Source: Clostridia bacterium (GTDB lineage: Bacteria; Bacillota; Clostridia; Christensenellales; UBA1242). From it: DNA of 8,041 nt. Position 1 is the first letter of the stretch. Each line of letters starts with the position of its first letter. Under the pieces are notes generated by a model. The model saw only the letters and a list, made by a program, of their open reading frames with translations. It had not been told where the DNA came from and searched no databases. The stretch lies in contig CAAGAD010000008.1 of NCBI GenBank assembly GCA_900767715.1, forward strand, positions 1 to 8,041. Direction: 5' to 3'. Below are positions 1-5,892 of the stretch, piece after piece. The position numbers and the translations under genes are program-made.

Positions 1-28
1 CAATCTGAAATTTGAGAAATTCAGATTG
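1..28 (-). promoter_or_regulatory. hairpin at the end of the leader region
   Basis: Nine-base perfect inverted repeat: CAATCTGAA at 1-9 pairs with TTCAGATTG at 20-28, around a ten-base loop. It sits at the window edge, so the stem may continue outside. In the minus direction it is the last of a series of folded elements and would lie shortly before the next gene. It has no U-run within the window, so terminator function cannot be judged. A role in hiding a ribosome binding site is possible but unproved. Confidence 0.45.
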
Positions 29-73
29 ATCGGGGCGGTGAACGACAGCGTGGTAACGGTGCTTTGCTATATA

Positions 74-119
74 CAAAAACGCACCTGCATAACGGCAAAA
101 ATCGCCGTAACACAAGTGC
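74..119 (-). terminator. attenuator-like hairpin with U-run in the minus-strand leader
   Basis: Arms of 16 bases at 119-104 and 96-81 enclose a seven-base loop (103-97). Read as minus-strand RNA, 15 of 16 positions pair, three of them as G-U, with one U-U mismatch. Read as plus-strand RNA, four positions mismatch. The structure therefore fits an RNA made from the minus strand. It is followed by G and then five U (79-75), as in an intrinsic terminator. With a short ORF upstream, the layout is that of a transcription attenuator in front of a gene left of the window. Confidence 0.6.
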
Positions 120-156
120 ATTATAGTTTATGTCATATAAAATATGGTCTGTGGGT

Positions 157-216
157 TCAGGGTAAGAGCCATAATATCCCGATGCAAAATTTAGACTTTT
201 TTTGACCGTGTACCAT
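157..216 (-). CDS. possible leader peptide, 19 codons
   Basis: ATG at 216 opens a 19-residue reading frame, MVHGQKKSKFCIGILWLLP, ending in TGA at 157-159. It lies between the putative promoter region and the large attenuator-like hairpin at 81-119, where leader peptides of antibiotic resistance genes are found. Against it: no ribosome binding site is visible in front of the ATG. The start codon lies inside one arm of a seven-base inverted repeat (CCCGATG at 178-184, CATCGGG at 214-220), which could control access to it. An overlapping frame from 224 stays open to 21 but also lacks a ribosome binding site. I associate this kind of leader with ribosomal-protection tetracycline resistance genes, from memory and without being able to check. 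Confidence 0.35.
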   Translation of the reverse strand: MVHGQKKSKFCIGILWLLP

Positions 217-220
217 CGGG
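178..220 (-). promoter_or_regulatory. inverted repeat around the possible leader peptide start
   Basis: CCCGATG at 178-184 and CATCGGG at 214-220 are perfect seven-base arms separated by 29 bases. In minus-strand RNA the first arm would cover the ATG at 216. It may be one state of an alternating leader structure. The long loop makes it weaker than the neighbouring hairpins. Confidence 0.35.
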
Positions 221-231
221 GCATAGGCGGT

Positions 232-297
232 CTAAGTCATACAATTATACTCGCTGCTCATAATCAGCAGCGAAGCGTTGGCGGCAGTCCAGCGCAT
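232..297 (-). CDS. short ORF with a strong, sequestered ribosome binding site
   Basis: A 21-residue frame, MRWTAANASLLIMSSEYNCMT, starts at ATG 297 and stops at TAG (232-234). It has the best translation signal in the left region: GGAGG (plus-strand CCTCC at 304-308), six bases before the ATG. That GGAGG is paired inside a seven-base hairpin (304-310 with 325-331), so translation may be conditional. The frame overlaps another short one on the same strand (245-340). I do not recognise the peptide. It is most likely a regulatory leader ORF, or a relic, rather than a functional protein. Confidence 0.4.
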   Translation of the reverse strand: MRWTAANASLLIMSSEYNCMT

Positions 298-340
298 AAA
301 AAACCTCCAAACCAAAACGCTGAATTGGAGGGATAGGCAT
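245..340 (-). CDS. possible small protein of 31 codons, alternative frame
   Basis: ATG at 340 opens MPIPPIQRFGLEVFYALDCR and continues with QRFAADYEQRV to a TAA at 245-247. The frame is open further upstream for about ten codons without another ATG. Its composition looks protein-like (aromatic, charged and aliphatic residues mixed), so it may be the end of a decayed gene or a genuine short protein. A weak purine stretch (GGGG) stands 5' of the ATG. Two inverted repeats (304-331 and 251-273) fall inside it, which argues that the DNA may instead be selected for structure. It overlaps the 21-codon ORF with the better ribosome binding site. At most one of the two need be real. Confidence 0.25.
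   Translation of the reverse strand: MPIPPIQRFGLEVFYALDCRQRFAADYEQRV
251..273. promoter_or_regulatory. 8-base palindrome next to a TATAAT, possible operator
   Basis: TCGCTGCT at 251-258 and AGCAGCGA at 266-273 form perfect arms around a seven-base spacer. On the minus strand the palindrome ends one base before TATAAT (249-244). The position suits a repressor site on a minus-strand promoter, but no convincing -35 box is found at 16-18 bases, so a hairpin in the leader RNA is an equal possibility. Confidence 0.4.
298..331 (-). promoter_or_regulatory. hairpin sequestering GGAGG, followed by a T-run
   Basis: CCTCCAA at 304-310 pairs with TTGGAGG at 325-331 around a 14-base loop, and the minus strand continues with six T (303-298). 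It can be read in two ways: as a weak intrinsic terminator, or as a switch that hides the GGAGG belonging to the ATG at 297. Both would make downstream expression conditional. Confidence 0.5.
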
Positions 341-448
341 AACTACACACCCCGGCAAAACCTCGTTTTTTTATTTGTCAGGGCTGTTATTCTATTCAGT
401 TCAACAATTTACGAACTGTCCGTTCATTTATAATTGAATTACCATGCC

Positions 449-477
449 ATTATCAACATGACATAATTAGGTACAAT
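449..477. promoter_or_regulatory. possible overlapping divergent promoters between the XRE gene and the minus-strand leader
   Basis: On the plus strand TTATCA (450-455) and TACAAT (472-477) are 16 bases apart. On the minus strand TTGTAC (476-471) and GATAAT (454-449) are also 16 apart and occupy the same bases. One would serve the XRE gene and the other the folded leader on the left. Matches to consensus are partial, and the plus-strand start would fall almost on the ribosome binding site, so this is a weak call. Confidence 0.3.
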
Positions 478-499
478 TATATGTGGAGGTGAACCGACA

Positions 500-838
500 G
501 TGCATAAAGAACCTGAAACGCTTGGAGAAATCCTTAAAACTGCTCGTATGCGTGCCGATATTACAATGGAAACGCTGGCGGAAAGAGTTGATATTACCGA
601 GCGATACTTATATCGGATTGAGAACGAGGGAAAGAAACCCAGTTTTGATGTCCTCTATAAACTCATCCGGGAACTTGCAATACCAGCGGATTCGATTTTC
701 TATCCCGAAAAGCCGTCCAAAGATTCCGAAATAGAAAATCTTGTCCGTATGCTTTACGGCTGTAATGAGCGTTCAATGGAAATTATCAAAGCAACCGTAA
801 AAGCCACATTGGAAAGTCAACCAAAAGAACAATCATAA
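500..838 (+). CDS. XRE-family helix-turn-helix regulator
   Basis: A 112-residue protein. Residues about 8-62 form a Cro/C1-type DNA-binding domain (LGEILKTARMRADITMETLA, then ERVDITERYLYRIENEGKKP), with the recognition region around ITERYLYRIE. The rest is a short acidic, helical tail. The start is GTG at 500, ten bases after GGAGG (485-489); no other start in this frame has such a site. It is the only clear plus-strand gene and runs convergent to the KTR gene, with one terminator between them. In Tn916 the regulator orf9 stands convergent to the KTR gene orf6 in the same way, so I infer a role as the element's own repressor, perhaps acting on the intergenic region at 340-499. Size fits the family. 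The target operator is not proved. Confidence 0.85.
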   Translation: MHKEPETLGEILKTARMRADITMETLAERVDITERYLYRIENEGKKPSFDVLYKLIRELAIPADSIFYPEKPSKDSEIENLVRMLYGCNERSMEIIKATVKATLESQPKEQS

Positions 839-849
839 AGCTGCTTTTC

Positions 850-899
850 AAAAAACAGAGCCGATGATCTGCGAGGTATCCCACAGGTCATCGGCTCTG
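850..899 (-). terminator. strong intrinsic terminator after the KTR gene
   Basis: CAGAGCCGATGA (856-867) pairs perfectly with TCATCGGCTCTG (888-899). Four further pairs, one of them G-U, extend the stem to 16, leaving a 12-base loop. On the minus strand it is followed by six T (855-850). It lies three bases beyond the KTR stop codon and closes the transporter operon. The plus side lacks a T-run, so it is not an efficient terminator for the XRE gene. Confidence 0.85.
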
Positions 900-902
900 C
901 GT

Positions 903-1076
903 CTATGCGTCCGGCTCTTTGATGACAACTATATTCAAATTTTCAACTTCGATCAAACTTTCCTGCTTGCATTTTGGACAGTAGAGAGGAAAATTCTTTA
1001 ATACCGTGTCCTCTCTGATTTTGTCACGCGTTTTACTGCCGCAAGCAGGGCATAAAATCCAATGCTCATTTTTCAT
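903..1076 (-). CDS. cysteine-rich KTR-domain protein (Tn916 Orf6-like)
   Basis: A 57-residue protein starting MKNEHWILCPACGSKTR and ending IKEPDA. Two CxxC pairs, Cys9/Cys12 and Cys33/Cys36, predict a small zinc ribbon, and the KTR tripeptide at residues 15-17 is typical of the family. It matches my memory of Tn916 Orf6, the small protein encoded downstream of tet(M). The purine stretch AAAGGCGG precedes the ATG. It starts 37 bases after the permease stop with no terminator between, so it is probably co-transcribed with the transporter. A stem-loop terminator follows directly. The function of this family is unknown. It marks mobile elements of this lineage and sits beside the XRE gene as in Tn916. 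Confidence 0.9.
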   Translation of the reverse strand: MKNEHWILCPACGSKTRDKIREDTVLKNFPLYCPKCKQESLIEVENLNIVVIKEPDA

Positions 1077-1113
1077 TGCGCCACCGCCTTTTCATACAAT
1101 CATTTTTACATCA

Positions 1114-3300
1114 TCACACAAAATCATTTCTGACATCCGCAATAATATCTCCATTTTTGATTTTCCATAATCCATATAGCGATGTAAGAAACATAATAAG
1201 GAACATAGCCAATGAAGATATTACAAATGCTCCAAGCGGAAATACAAAATCAATTACCGCTCCGACTACAATGCTTTTATATATCAGATAGCATAACGGC
1301 AAAGAAGAAATGCCGCCGATTAAGATCGCAAGCAAACCATTCCGCAGGTTTTCGATGCAGAGCATAGCAAACAGCTTATTTACCGTCATTCCTACCGAAC
1401 GCAATACCGCAAATTCACGCTTACGCATATTGAGGCTCGTAGTTATGACATTGAAAACATTTGCACAGGATATTACGGTCAAGAGAATTAAAAAGGAAGT
1501 TGAAAACAGCTTTATCATTGCGGCAAAGTTTCTCTGCGATTCATAGCTTTCAGCAGAACTGAATATTGACACATCTTCGGCAAGACCAACGCTCGTTAAA
1601 TAATCCGTTGTGTTTTTTTGAATGTTCGCATAGTTTGGGGATTGTATCATTATTTCCTTGCTTGTGATTTCTGCATTAAACTCAGGCATACGGCTTTCGG
1701 GAATCAAAATACTGATGCCTCCGTAATTCGGTCTGAATTCAAGCGGAAAGTCATAGTTGCCAACCGTAAAATTAACGCTGAAAAAGGTATCGTAATAATT
1801 CTCATAATCAAAGCGGTCATTTGGATTTGCGTTAATATCTTGGCTGAGCCGTTCACTCGCTGCTTCACTCATATAACGCACATCGGCGTGATAGCTTCCG
1901 TCTTTCAAGATAGGAAAACTCGTGCTTTTACTATCCTCGTCGATTTCATCATAAAAGGCACTCGCATAAACGGAATTATCATTTTTAAGTCCATTTTGCG
2001 AAAGGAACTCGGAATAGCGTTCATTTGAAATAATGAATATATAAAACGGAGCTTTATATAATTCGGAGCTTTCTTTAAGTGTAGCCCAATCCGAGCCTCG
2101 GTAGCTGTCAGTTATCCATTCCGAATCAAGTAAAACACTATGGAAATGTGAGGGACTTTCCGCAAACCAACCGACTTCATCAATGCCGTCCTGCGATTTT
2201 ACAAAGCTGTATAGCTCATCAAATTCTTTCGTGCCAAACTCCATAGAATAGTTCATACGCAGATCGTAGCCTATGTTCTTCCGTTCTGCTTCTACAAATG
2301 AGAGCATATACAGGCTGAACGCATTTGCAGACACAAAAAGAAAGATACTGATTGCAAGCGAAAATGTTATTGCACGAAACGCTTTCTTTTCTCGTTTTAT
2401 AGTACGCTTTGCAAGCAAATTTTCAGCAGAAGAAGTAAAGTTACTGCACTTTACTTTCATCACGCCTTTTTCACCTTTCAGATTGCCTATTATCGAAATT
2501 TTAGAAGCAGCGCGAGCAGGAACACCGGCGGATAGTAACACCAACAGATAACCGAAAATTGCTGTTATCATAAGCAGCCATCCGTTTATATGCAGCCGCA
2601 TACCAATGTTCACATAGAGTACTTTCCCCATATATGCTCCGAAAATATCAAGCAACGCCCAAGAAGTCAAAAGACCGAGGACTATACCGATCGGTATCGC
2701 AACCGTCCCAAGTAAAAGAGCTTCGGAATATACAATCGTGCGAATATCTTTTTGGGTTGCACCAATCGAGGATAAAAGTCCGAGTTCTTTCGTCCTTTCG
2801 GAAACGGATATAGCAAAGGCATTGTATATCAAAGAAATTGCACCCACAGCGATGATAAGAAGCAAAGCGGCGGCAATCCCCATTATTAGGCTCTTAATAC
2901 TCTCGCTTTGTGAAATCCCGAGATAGGAAAGCAATTCCGTGTGATACGAATATTCTGTTGTTTCACTTAAATATCGGCTTGCAAATTCGTACACCTCGTC
3001 TGGATTTTTAAGTGTAATGCGGAATACATCATTTTCGTCAATGGAGATCATTTGGGTGGATAAAACGCCCTCTGCCGCTTCAAGGTCTGCTATTTGTTCT
3101 GCGGTGGTGTTATACACGGCAATATGCCAATTTCCGTCCTTTTCGATAATGGAATCTATCGCAGAATCGAGCATAGAATTTAACAGCGTAAAAATCGTAC
3201 ACACCATGAGGACGGACAATACAATTCCCATAAGTGTTATCAGCGTTCGCCCTTTATTTTTCCGCAAGCTCCTTGTTGCAAGTTTAATACAAACACCCAT
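1114..3300 (-). CDS. ABC transporter permease, FtsX/MacB type
   Basis: A 728-residue membrane protein with about eight transmembrane segments (near 18-40, 138-163, 192-220, 239-262, 309-333, 594-620, 652-678 and 684-708). Two FtsX domains each carry the typical cytoplasmic loop: SERTKELGLLSSIGAT near 166-181 and NMRKREFAVLRSVGMT near 624-639. The region between segments 1 and 2 (about 95 residues) and the one between segments 5 and 6 (about 260 residues) face outside; the second is large enough to bind a peptide, lipid or partner protein. The ATG at 3300 lies two bases after the ATPase stop, with GGAGGG inside the end of that gene, so the two are translationally coupled. Relatives export antimicrobial compounds, move lipoproteins or act in envelope defence. 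The substrate here cannot be told. Confidence 0.93.
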   Translation of the reverse strand: MGVCIKLATRSLRKNKGRTLITLMGIVLSVLMVCTIFTLLNSMLDSAIDSIIEKDGNWHIAVYNTTAEQIADLEAAEGVLSTQMISIDENDVFRITLKNPDEVYEFASRYLSETTEYSYHTELLSYLGISQSESIKSLIMGIAAALLLIIAVGAISLIYNAFAISVSERTKELGLLSSIGATQKDIRTIVYSEALLLGTVAIPIGIVLGLLTSWALLDIFGAYMGKVLYVNIGMRLHINGWLLMITAIFGYLLVLLSAGVPARAASKISIIGNLKGEKGVMKVKCSNFTSSAENLLAKRTIKREKKAFRAITFSLAISIFLFVSANAFSLYMLSFVEAERKNIGYDLRMNYSMEFGTKEFDELYSFVKSQDGIDEVGWFAESPSHFHSVLLDSEWITDSYRGSDWATLKESSELYKAPFYIFIISNERYSEFLSQNGLKNDNSVYASAFYDEIDEDSKSTSFPILKDGSYHADVRYMSEAASERLSQDINANPNDRFDYENYYDTFFSVNFTVGNYDFPLEFRPNYGGISILIPESRMPEFNAEITSKEIMIQSPNYANIQKNTTDYLTSVGLAEDVSIFSSAESYESQRNFAAMIKLFSTSFLILLTVISCANVFNVITTSLNMRKREFAVLRSVGMTVNKLFAMLCIENLRNGLLAILIGGISSLPLCYLIYKSIVVGAVIDFVFPLGAFVISSLAMFLIMFLTSLYGLWKIKNGDIIADVRNDFV

Positions 3301-3302
3301 AG

Positions 3303-3971
3303 TTATCCCTCCGAGAGCTTACCGTCCTTGATGATAAGCATACGGTCTGCCAACTTTGCAAGCTCCAAATTGTGCGTAATCATAATGAGCGTTTGACCGT
3401 ATTGTTTATTTGCACTCCCCAGAAGCTCCATTACCTCTGCTGCACTTTTGCTGTCAAGATTTCCTGTCGGTTCGTCGGCAAGCATAAGCGCAGGATTTGT
3501 AAATAAAACTCTGCCTATGGCACAGCGTTGTTGCTGACCGCCTGAAAGCTGGCTCGGCAGATGACTTCTTCGCTCTTTCATTCCAAGCGTATCCAGCAAT
3601 CGGTCAAGCGTTTCTTTGTCGGTTTTCTTTTTATCAAGGCGGCAAGGGAGCGTTATGTTTTCCTCAACCGTCAAAGTGGGAACGAGATTATAAAACTGAT
3701 AGATTAAGCCCGCCTTTCGTCTGCGATAATAGGCAAGCTCCTTTTCGCTCTTGGCATATATATCCTCACCATCTACATACACCTTGCCGGAGGTGGGGCG
3801 GTCAATACCGGCAAGGATATGTAACAAGGTCGATTTTCCCGATCCCGACGGACCGATGATAGAAACAAATTCGCCTTTTTCTACGGTAAAAGATACATTG
3901 TCAAGTGCTTTAACCTCTGCCTCTCCCGCTTGATATGTTTTGCATAGATTACAAACATTCAGTATCGGCAT
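3303..3971 (-). CDS. ABC transporter ATP-binding protein, MacB/LolD type
   Basis: A complete nucleotide-binding subunit of 222 residues from the preferred start. All motifs are present (numbered from an ATG three codons upstream, at 3980): Walker A GPSGSGKST 43-51, Q-loop Gln95, signature LSGGQQQR 145-152, Walker B LMLADEP 165-171, D-loop NLDS 174-177 and switch His203. The DEPTGNLDS string and the short length are typical of partners of FtsX-type permeases. It should hydrolyse ATP to drive the permease encoded next. Two ATGs compete. The one at 3980 overlaps the lipoprotein stop as ATGA but directly abuts AAAGGA. The one at 3971 has AAAGGA nine bases upstream and gives the usual beginning MPILNVCNLCKTY, so I chose 3971. 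The reading frame is the same either way. Confidence 0.95.
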   Translation of the reverse strand: MPILNVCNLCKTYQAGEAEVKALDNVSFTVEKGEFVSIIGPSGSGKSTLLHILAGIDRPTSGKVYVDGEDIYAKSEKELAYYRRRKAGLIYQFYNLVPTLTVEENITLPCRLDKKKTDKETLDRLLDTLGMKERRSHLPSQLSGGQQQRCAIGRVLFTNPALMLADEPTGNLDSKSAAEVMELLGSANKQYGQTLIMITHNLELAKLADRMLIIKDGKLSEG

Positions 3972-3976
3972 ATAAA

Positions 3977-4627
3977 TCATTCCTTTGTAAGGCTTTCTTG
4001 TATTTTAGCTTCTGCTTCATCAAGATTGGCAAAGCTGGTAATTGCACCGTCAAACAGATCAGCATTGAAACGAATAGCTCCGTCGGACAAGATAACAGCA
4101 AAATGATCTTCTCCGAACATAGAATATTCGCAAATATCGTCATAGTAAAAAGTTTTTCCGTTGATTTCCGCACAGCTCTGTTCTGTTACTTCTTTCAAAA
4201 GGAAAATGCCCTCTGTTCCATTCTCCAAATGCGAGATTACAACAGACGAGTCATTTGCAGAAGCGTTATCCACACATTTCGGCAGCAAAACCGTTACCGT
4301 GCTGTCTGCTTTTGCATTTCCCGAAATAACCTTTGTGATTTTTATGGTAGCAAGTGCTTTTTGAGCAATTTCACCTTTGCCGTAGTCGATTTGAATATTG
4401 CGTACTGTTTCTATTGTACCTCGTACAATCGTATCGCTGTAACTGTTAAAGATTTCTTCCGAGGTCAATGGGGCGGGCAAGATTGTTGTTTTTTCAAATT
4501 CGTCAATGTAGGTAACCTTAATTCCTTTGGATCGCTCCAATTCAAAATCACCTTTGGAAGAACAGCCTGTAAAAATAAGGGTAGCTGCGATCAGCAAGAG
4601 CGAAAGTGTAAAAATGGTCTTTTTCAT
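3977..4627 (-). CDS. lipoprotein of unknown function in the transporter operon
   Basis: A 216-residue protein with a signal peptide (MKK, then a hydrophobic stretch to about 18) and a lipobox ending TGC, Cys22 being the lipidated residue. The mature part is acidic and soluble. The segment from about 66 (SDTIVRGTIETV) through ATIKITKVISGNAKAD to VTVLLP resembles the beta-rich, OB-like domain common in small Gram-positive lipoproteins; this is inference from pattern only. It should be anchored to the outer face of the membrane. AAAGGA precedes the ATG by a normal distance. It is the first gene of the transporter operon and its TGA touches the ATPase start region. It may deliver substrate, sense it, or protect the transporter. 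I do not recognise a named family. Confidence 0.85.
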   Translation of the reverse strand: MKKTIFTLSLLLIAATLIFTGCSSKGDFELERSKGIKVTYIDEFEKTTILPAPLTSEEIFNSYSDTIVRGTIETVRNIQIDYGKGEIAQKALATIKITKVISGNAKADSTVTVLLPKCVDNASANDSSVVISHLENGTEGIFLLKEVTEQSCAEINGKTFYYDDICEYSMFGEDHFAVILSDGAIRFNADLFDGAITSFANLDEAEAKIQESLTKE

Positions 4628-4680
4628 AAGTTTTGCATCCTTTCATAATTTGTTTTAGGCTTTCATGCCTTACTTATATA

Positions 4681-4707
4681 AACACAAAAGGCGAAATATC
4701 GGATGCA
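4681..4707 (-). promoter_or_regulatory. putative ECF-sigma promoter of the lipoprotein-transporter operon
   Basis: On the minus strand TGCATCCGA (4707-4699) is followed by exactly 13 bases and then GTGTT (4685-4681). The same words with the same spacing stand in front of the sigma gene. Taking TGCATC as the -35 gives a 16-base spacer, which is the geometry of ECF promoters such as TGAAAC with a CGT-type -10. The distance to the lipoprotein ATG is about 54 bases. Confidence 0.65.
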
Positions 4708-4745
4708 AAAAAGCAGGCATTTTTCAAAAGAAAACTGCCTGCTTT
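4707..4745 (-). terminator. terminator after the sigma/anti-sigma operon
   Basis: AAAGCAGGCA (4710-4719) pairs with TGCCTGCTTT (4736-4745). After one mismatch, TTTTC (4721-4725) pairs with GAAAA (4730-4734) around an AAAA tetraloop. On the minus strand the stem runs into six T. These end at the first base of the TGCATCCGA box, so the terminator abuts the next promoter. It starts about 20 bases after the anti-sigma stop. Confidence 0.8.
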
Positions 4746-4765
4746 GCGGTGCTGATTTCATATTG

Positions 4766-5317
4766 TTAATCAGTTACTATTTTTTCAAAATAGTAAAATT
4801 GCCCATCGCCCTGCAAAATGATAACCTCGTCACTATATGGATATATCTTGGCTCCGATGATACTGTCTTTGTCGATCACGCTATCTGTCTGTATAATGTC
4901 CGTTTCGGTTAAAATTCCCGTAAATAAATCCGGGTTCTGTTTTAAGTCCGAAATATTGTTAAGTCCGTATTTGTCAATAACCAAGCGATTTGAAAAATAA
5001 CCGTATTGCTCATTTTCGTATGAAATAGTGATTGAATAAATCACTTCTTGAACTATATGTTCCGGTTCTTTATTGAGAACAAATACAGCAGTAATGCTTA
5101 AACTGATAATCAAAACAAAAGTGGCAGCTAACGCGCTTATCTTTCTAAAAGACCATACAGCAGCCGTTTTGTGTTTATTTTGATTTGTGCCGAGCGTTGC
5201 ATAAACCTTTTCGTCAAGAGAAGTAAGGTCGTGCTTTTCTTCTGATTCAGACGAAATATTATCAGCCTGTGTTTCGATATACTGTTTCATTGCTTCTTTG
5301 ATTTTTTTATCGTTCAT
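4766..5317 (-). CDS. probable membrane anti-sigma factor
   Basis: A 183-residue protein from the preferred start. Residues 1-59 are hydrophilic and predicted cytoplasmic, 60-81 form one transmembrane helix (ISALAATFVLIISLSITAVF), and about 100 residues lie outside. Position directly after an ECF sigma gene plus this topology indicate a regulator that holds the sigma factor at the membrane and responds to an outside signal. The assignment rests on context. No zinc-binding anti-sigma motif is present; the protein has no cysteine at all. AAAGGAGG stands six bases before the ATG at 5317 and directly abuts an ATG at 5323, so I chose 5317. The start overlaps the sigma gene by 11 bases, suggesting coupled translation that keeps the two proteins in balance. 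Confidence 0.75.
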   Translation of the reverse strand: MNDKKIKEAMKQYIETQADNISSESEEKHDLTSLDEKVYATLGTNQNKHKTAAVWSFRKISALAATFVLIISLSITAVFVLNKEPEHIVQEVIYSITISYENEQYGYFSNRLVIDKYGLNNISDLKQNPDLFTGILTETDIIQTDSVIDKDSIIGAKIYPYSDEVIILQGDGQFYYFEKIVTD

Positions 5318-5825
5318 ATCCATCCTCCTTTAATCGAGCTTTCAGCAGCTTTTTTCCACGAGTGAGTTGTGATTTTACGGTGCCGTGCTTTCTGTTCAGA
5401 AAATCCGAAATCTGCGATGTGGATAATTCGTAATACAAATGGAGGATTAGCACATCCCGATATTCGGCAGGCATACTTTTTATATTCTGATAGATGATTT
5501 TGCAGCTTTCGTCTATAATAACACTTTCAGCAATGTTTTCATCACTTGCAAATTCATACTCAATGTCTGACAAGGAGACCGTTTGAATATGTCTGTCCCG
5601 TATCATATTAAACGACATATGTTTTACCGCCATTGTCACATAATATATACAATCTTTGCTGTCAACATCTTTTATCGCATCTAAATTTCGCATAATCGAG
5701 GGGATTGTATTATGTACTGCGTCCTCTGCATCCTGCGGATTTTTTAATATTTTCAATGCGACTGCATACATTGTGTTTTTATGCTTTTCATAAATGGCGG
5801 TCATTTTTTCAATTTCTTTACTCAT
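5307..5825 (-). CDS. ECF-type RNA polymerase sigma factor
   Basis: A 172-residue protein from the preferred start. Residues about 11-50 match sigma region 2 (IYEKHKNTMYAVALKILKNP followed by QDAEDAVHN), which binds core polymerase and the -10 element. Residues about 118-166 match region 4 (MPAEYRDVLILHLYYELSTS, then a helix-turn-helix HGTVKSQLTRGKKLL), which reads the -35 element. There is no region 1 or 3, as expected of an ECF factor. An upstream ATG at 5849 keeps the frame, but AGGAGG at 5835-5830 is correctly placed only for the ATG at 5825. The gene is followed by its overlapping membrane partner. The shared sequence upstream of this gene and of the lipoprotein gene suggests that it activates itself and the transporter. 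Confidence 0.9.
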   Translation of the reverse strand: MSKEIEKMTAIYEKHKNTMYAVALKILKNPQDAEDAVHNTIPSIMRNLDAIKDVDSKDCIYYVTMAVKHMSFNMIRDRHIQTVSLSDIEYEFASDENIAESVIIDESCKIIYQNIKSMPAEYRDVLILHLYYELSTSQISDFLNRKHGTVKSQLTRGKKLLKARLKEDGYER

Positions 5826-5865
5826 ACGACCTCCTAAATTATAAGACACTCTCTCAATAATCTAT

Positions 5866-5892
5866 AACACGAAAAAAAGAATTTCGGATGCA
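5866..5892 (-). promoter_or_regulatory. putative autoregulated ECF-sigma promoter of the sigma operon
   Basis: Minus-strand TGCATCCGA (5892-5884), 13 bases, then GTGTT (5870-5866), identical in words and spacing to the site at 4707-4681. The spacer here is T-rich and differs from the other, so this is not simply a long duplication. It lies about 41 bases before the sigma ATG. A TATAAT closer to the gene (5843-5838) overlaps the ribosome binding site region and is unlikely to be the promoter. Confidence 0.65.

Noticed and set aside
21..224. 67-codon minus-strand frame over the leader region
   Set aside because: No ribosome binding site, and it runs through the attenuator-like hairpin. Folded RNA with shorter ORFs explains the region better.
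483..734. 83-codon plus-strand frame overlapping the XRE gene
   Set aside because: It is a shifted reading. The helix-turn-helix frame starting at 500 has the correct ribosome binding site spacing.
3935..4648. 237-codon plus-strand frame opposite the lipoprotein gene
   Set aside because: It is antisense to a gene with a signal peptide, lipobox and ribosome binding site, and its composition (many Cys and Phe) is unlike a real protein.
5838..5843. TATAAT just before the sigma gene
   Set aside because: It nearly touches the ribosome binding site, so a transcript from it would start too late.
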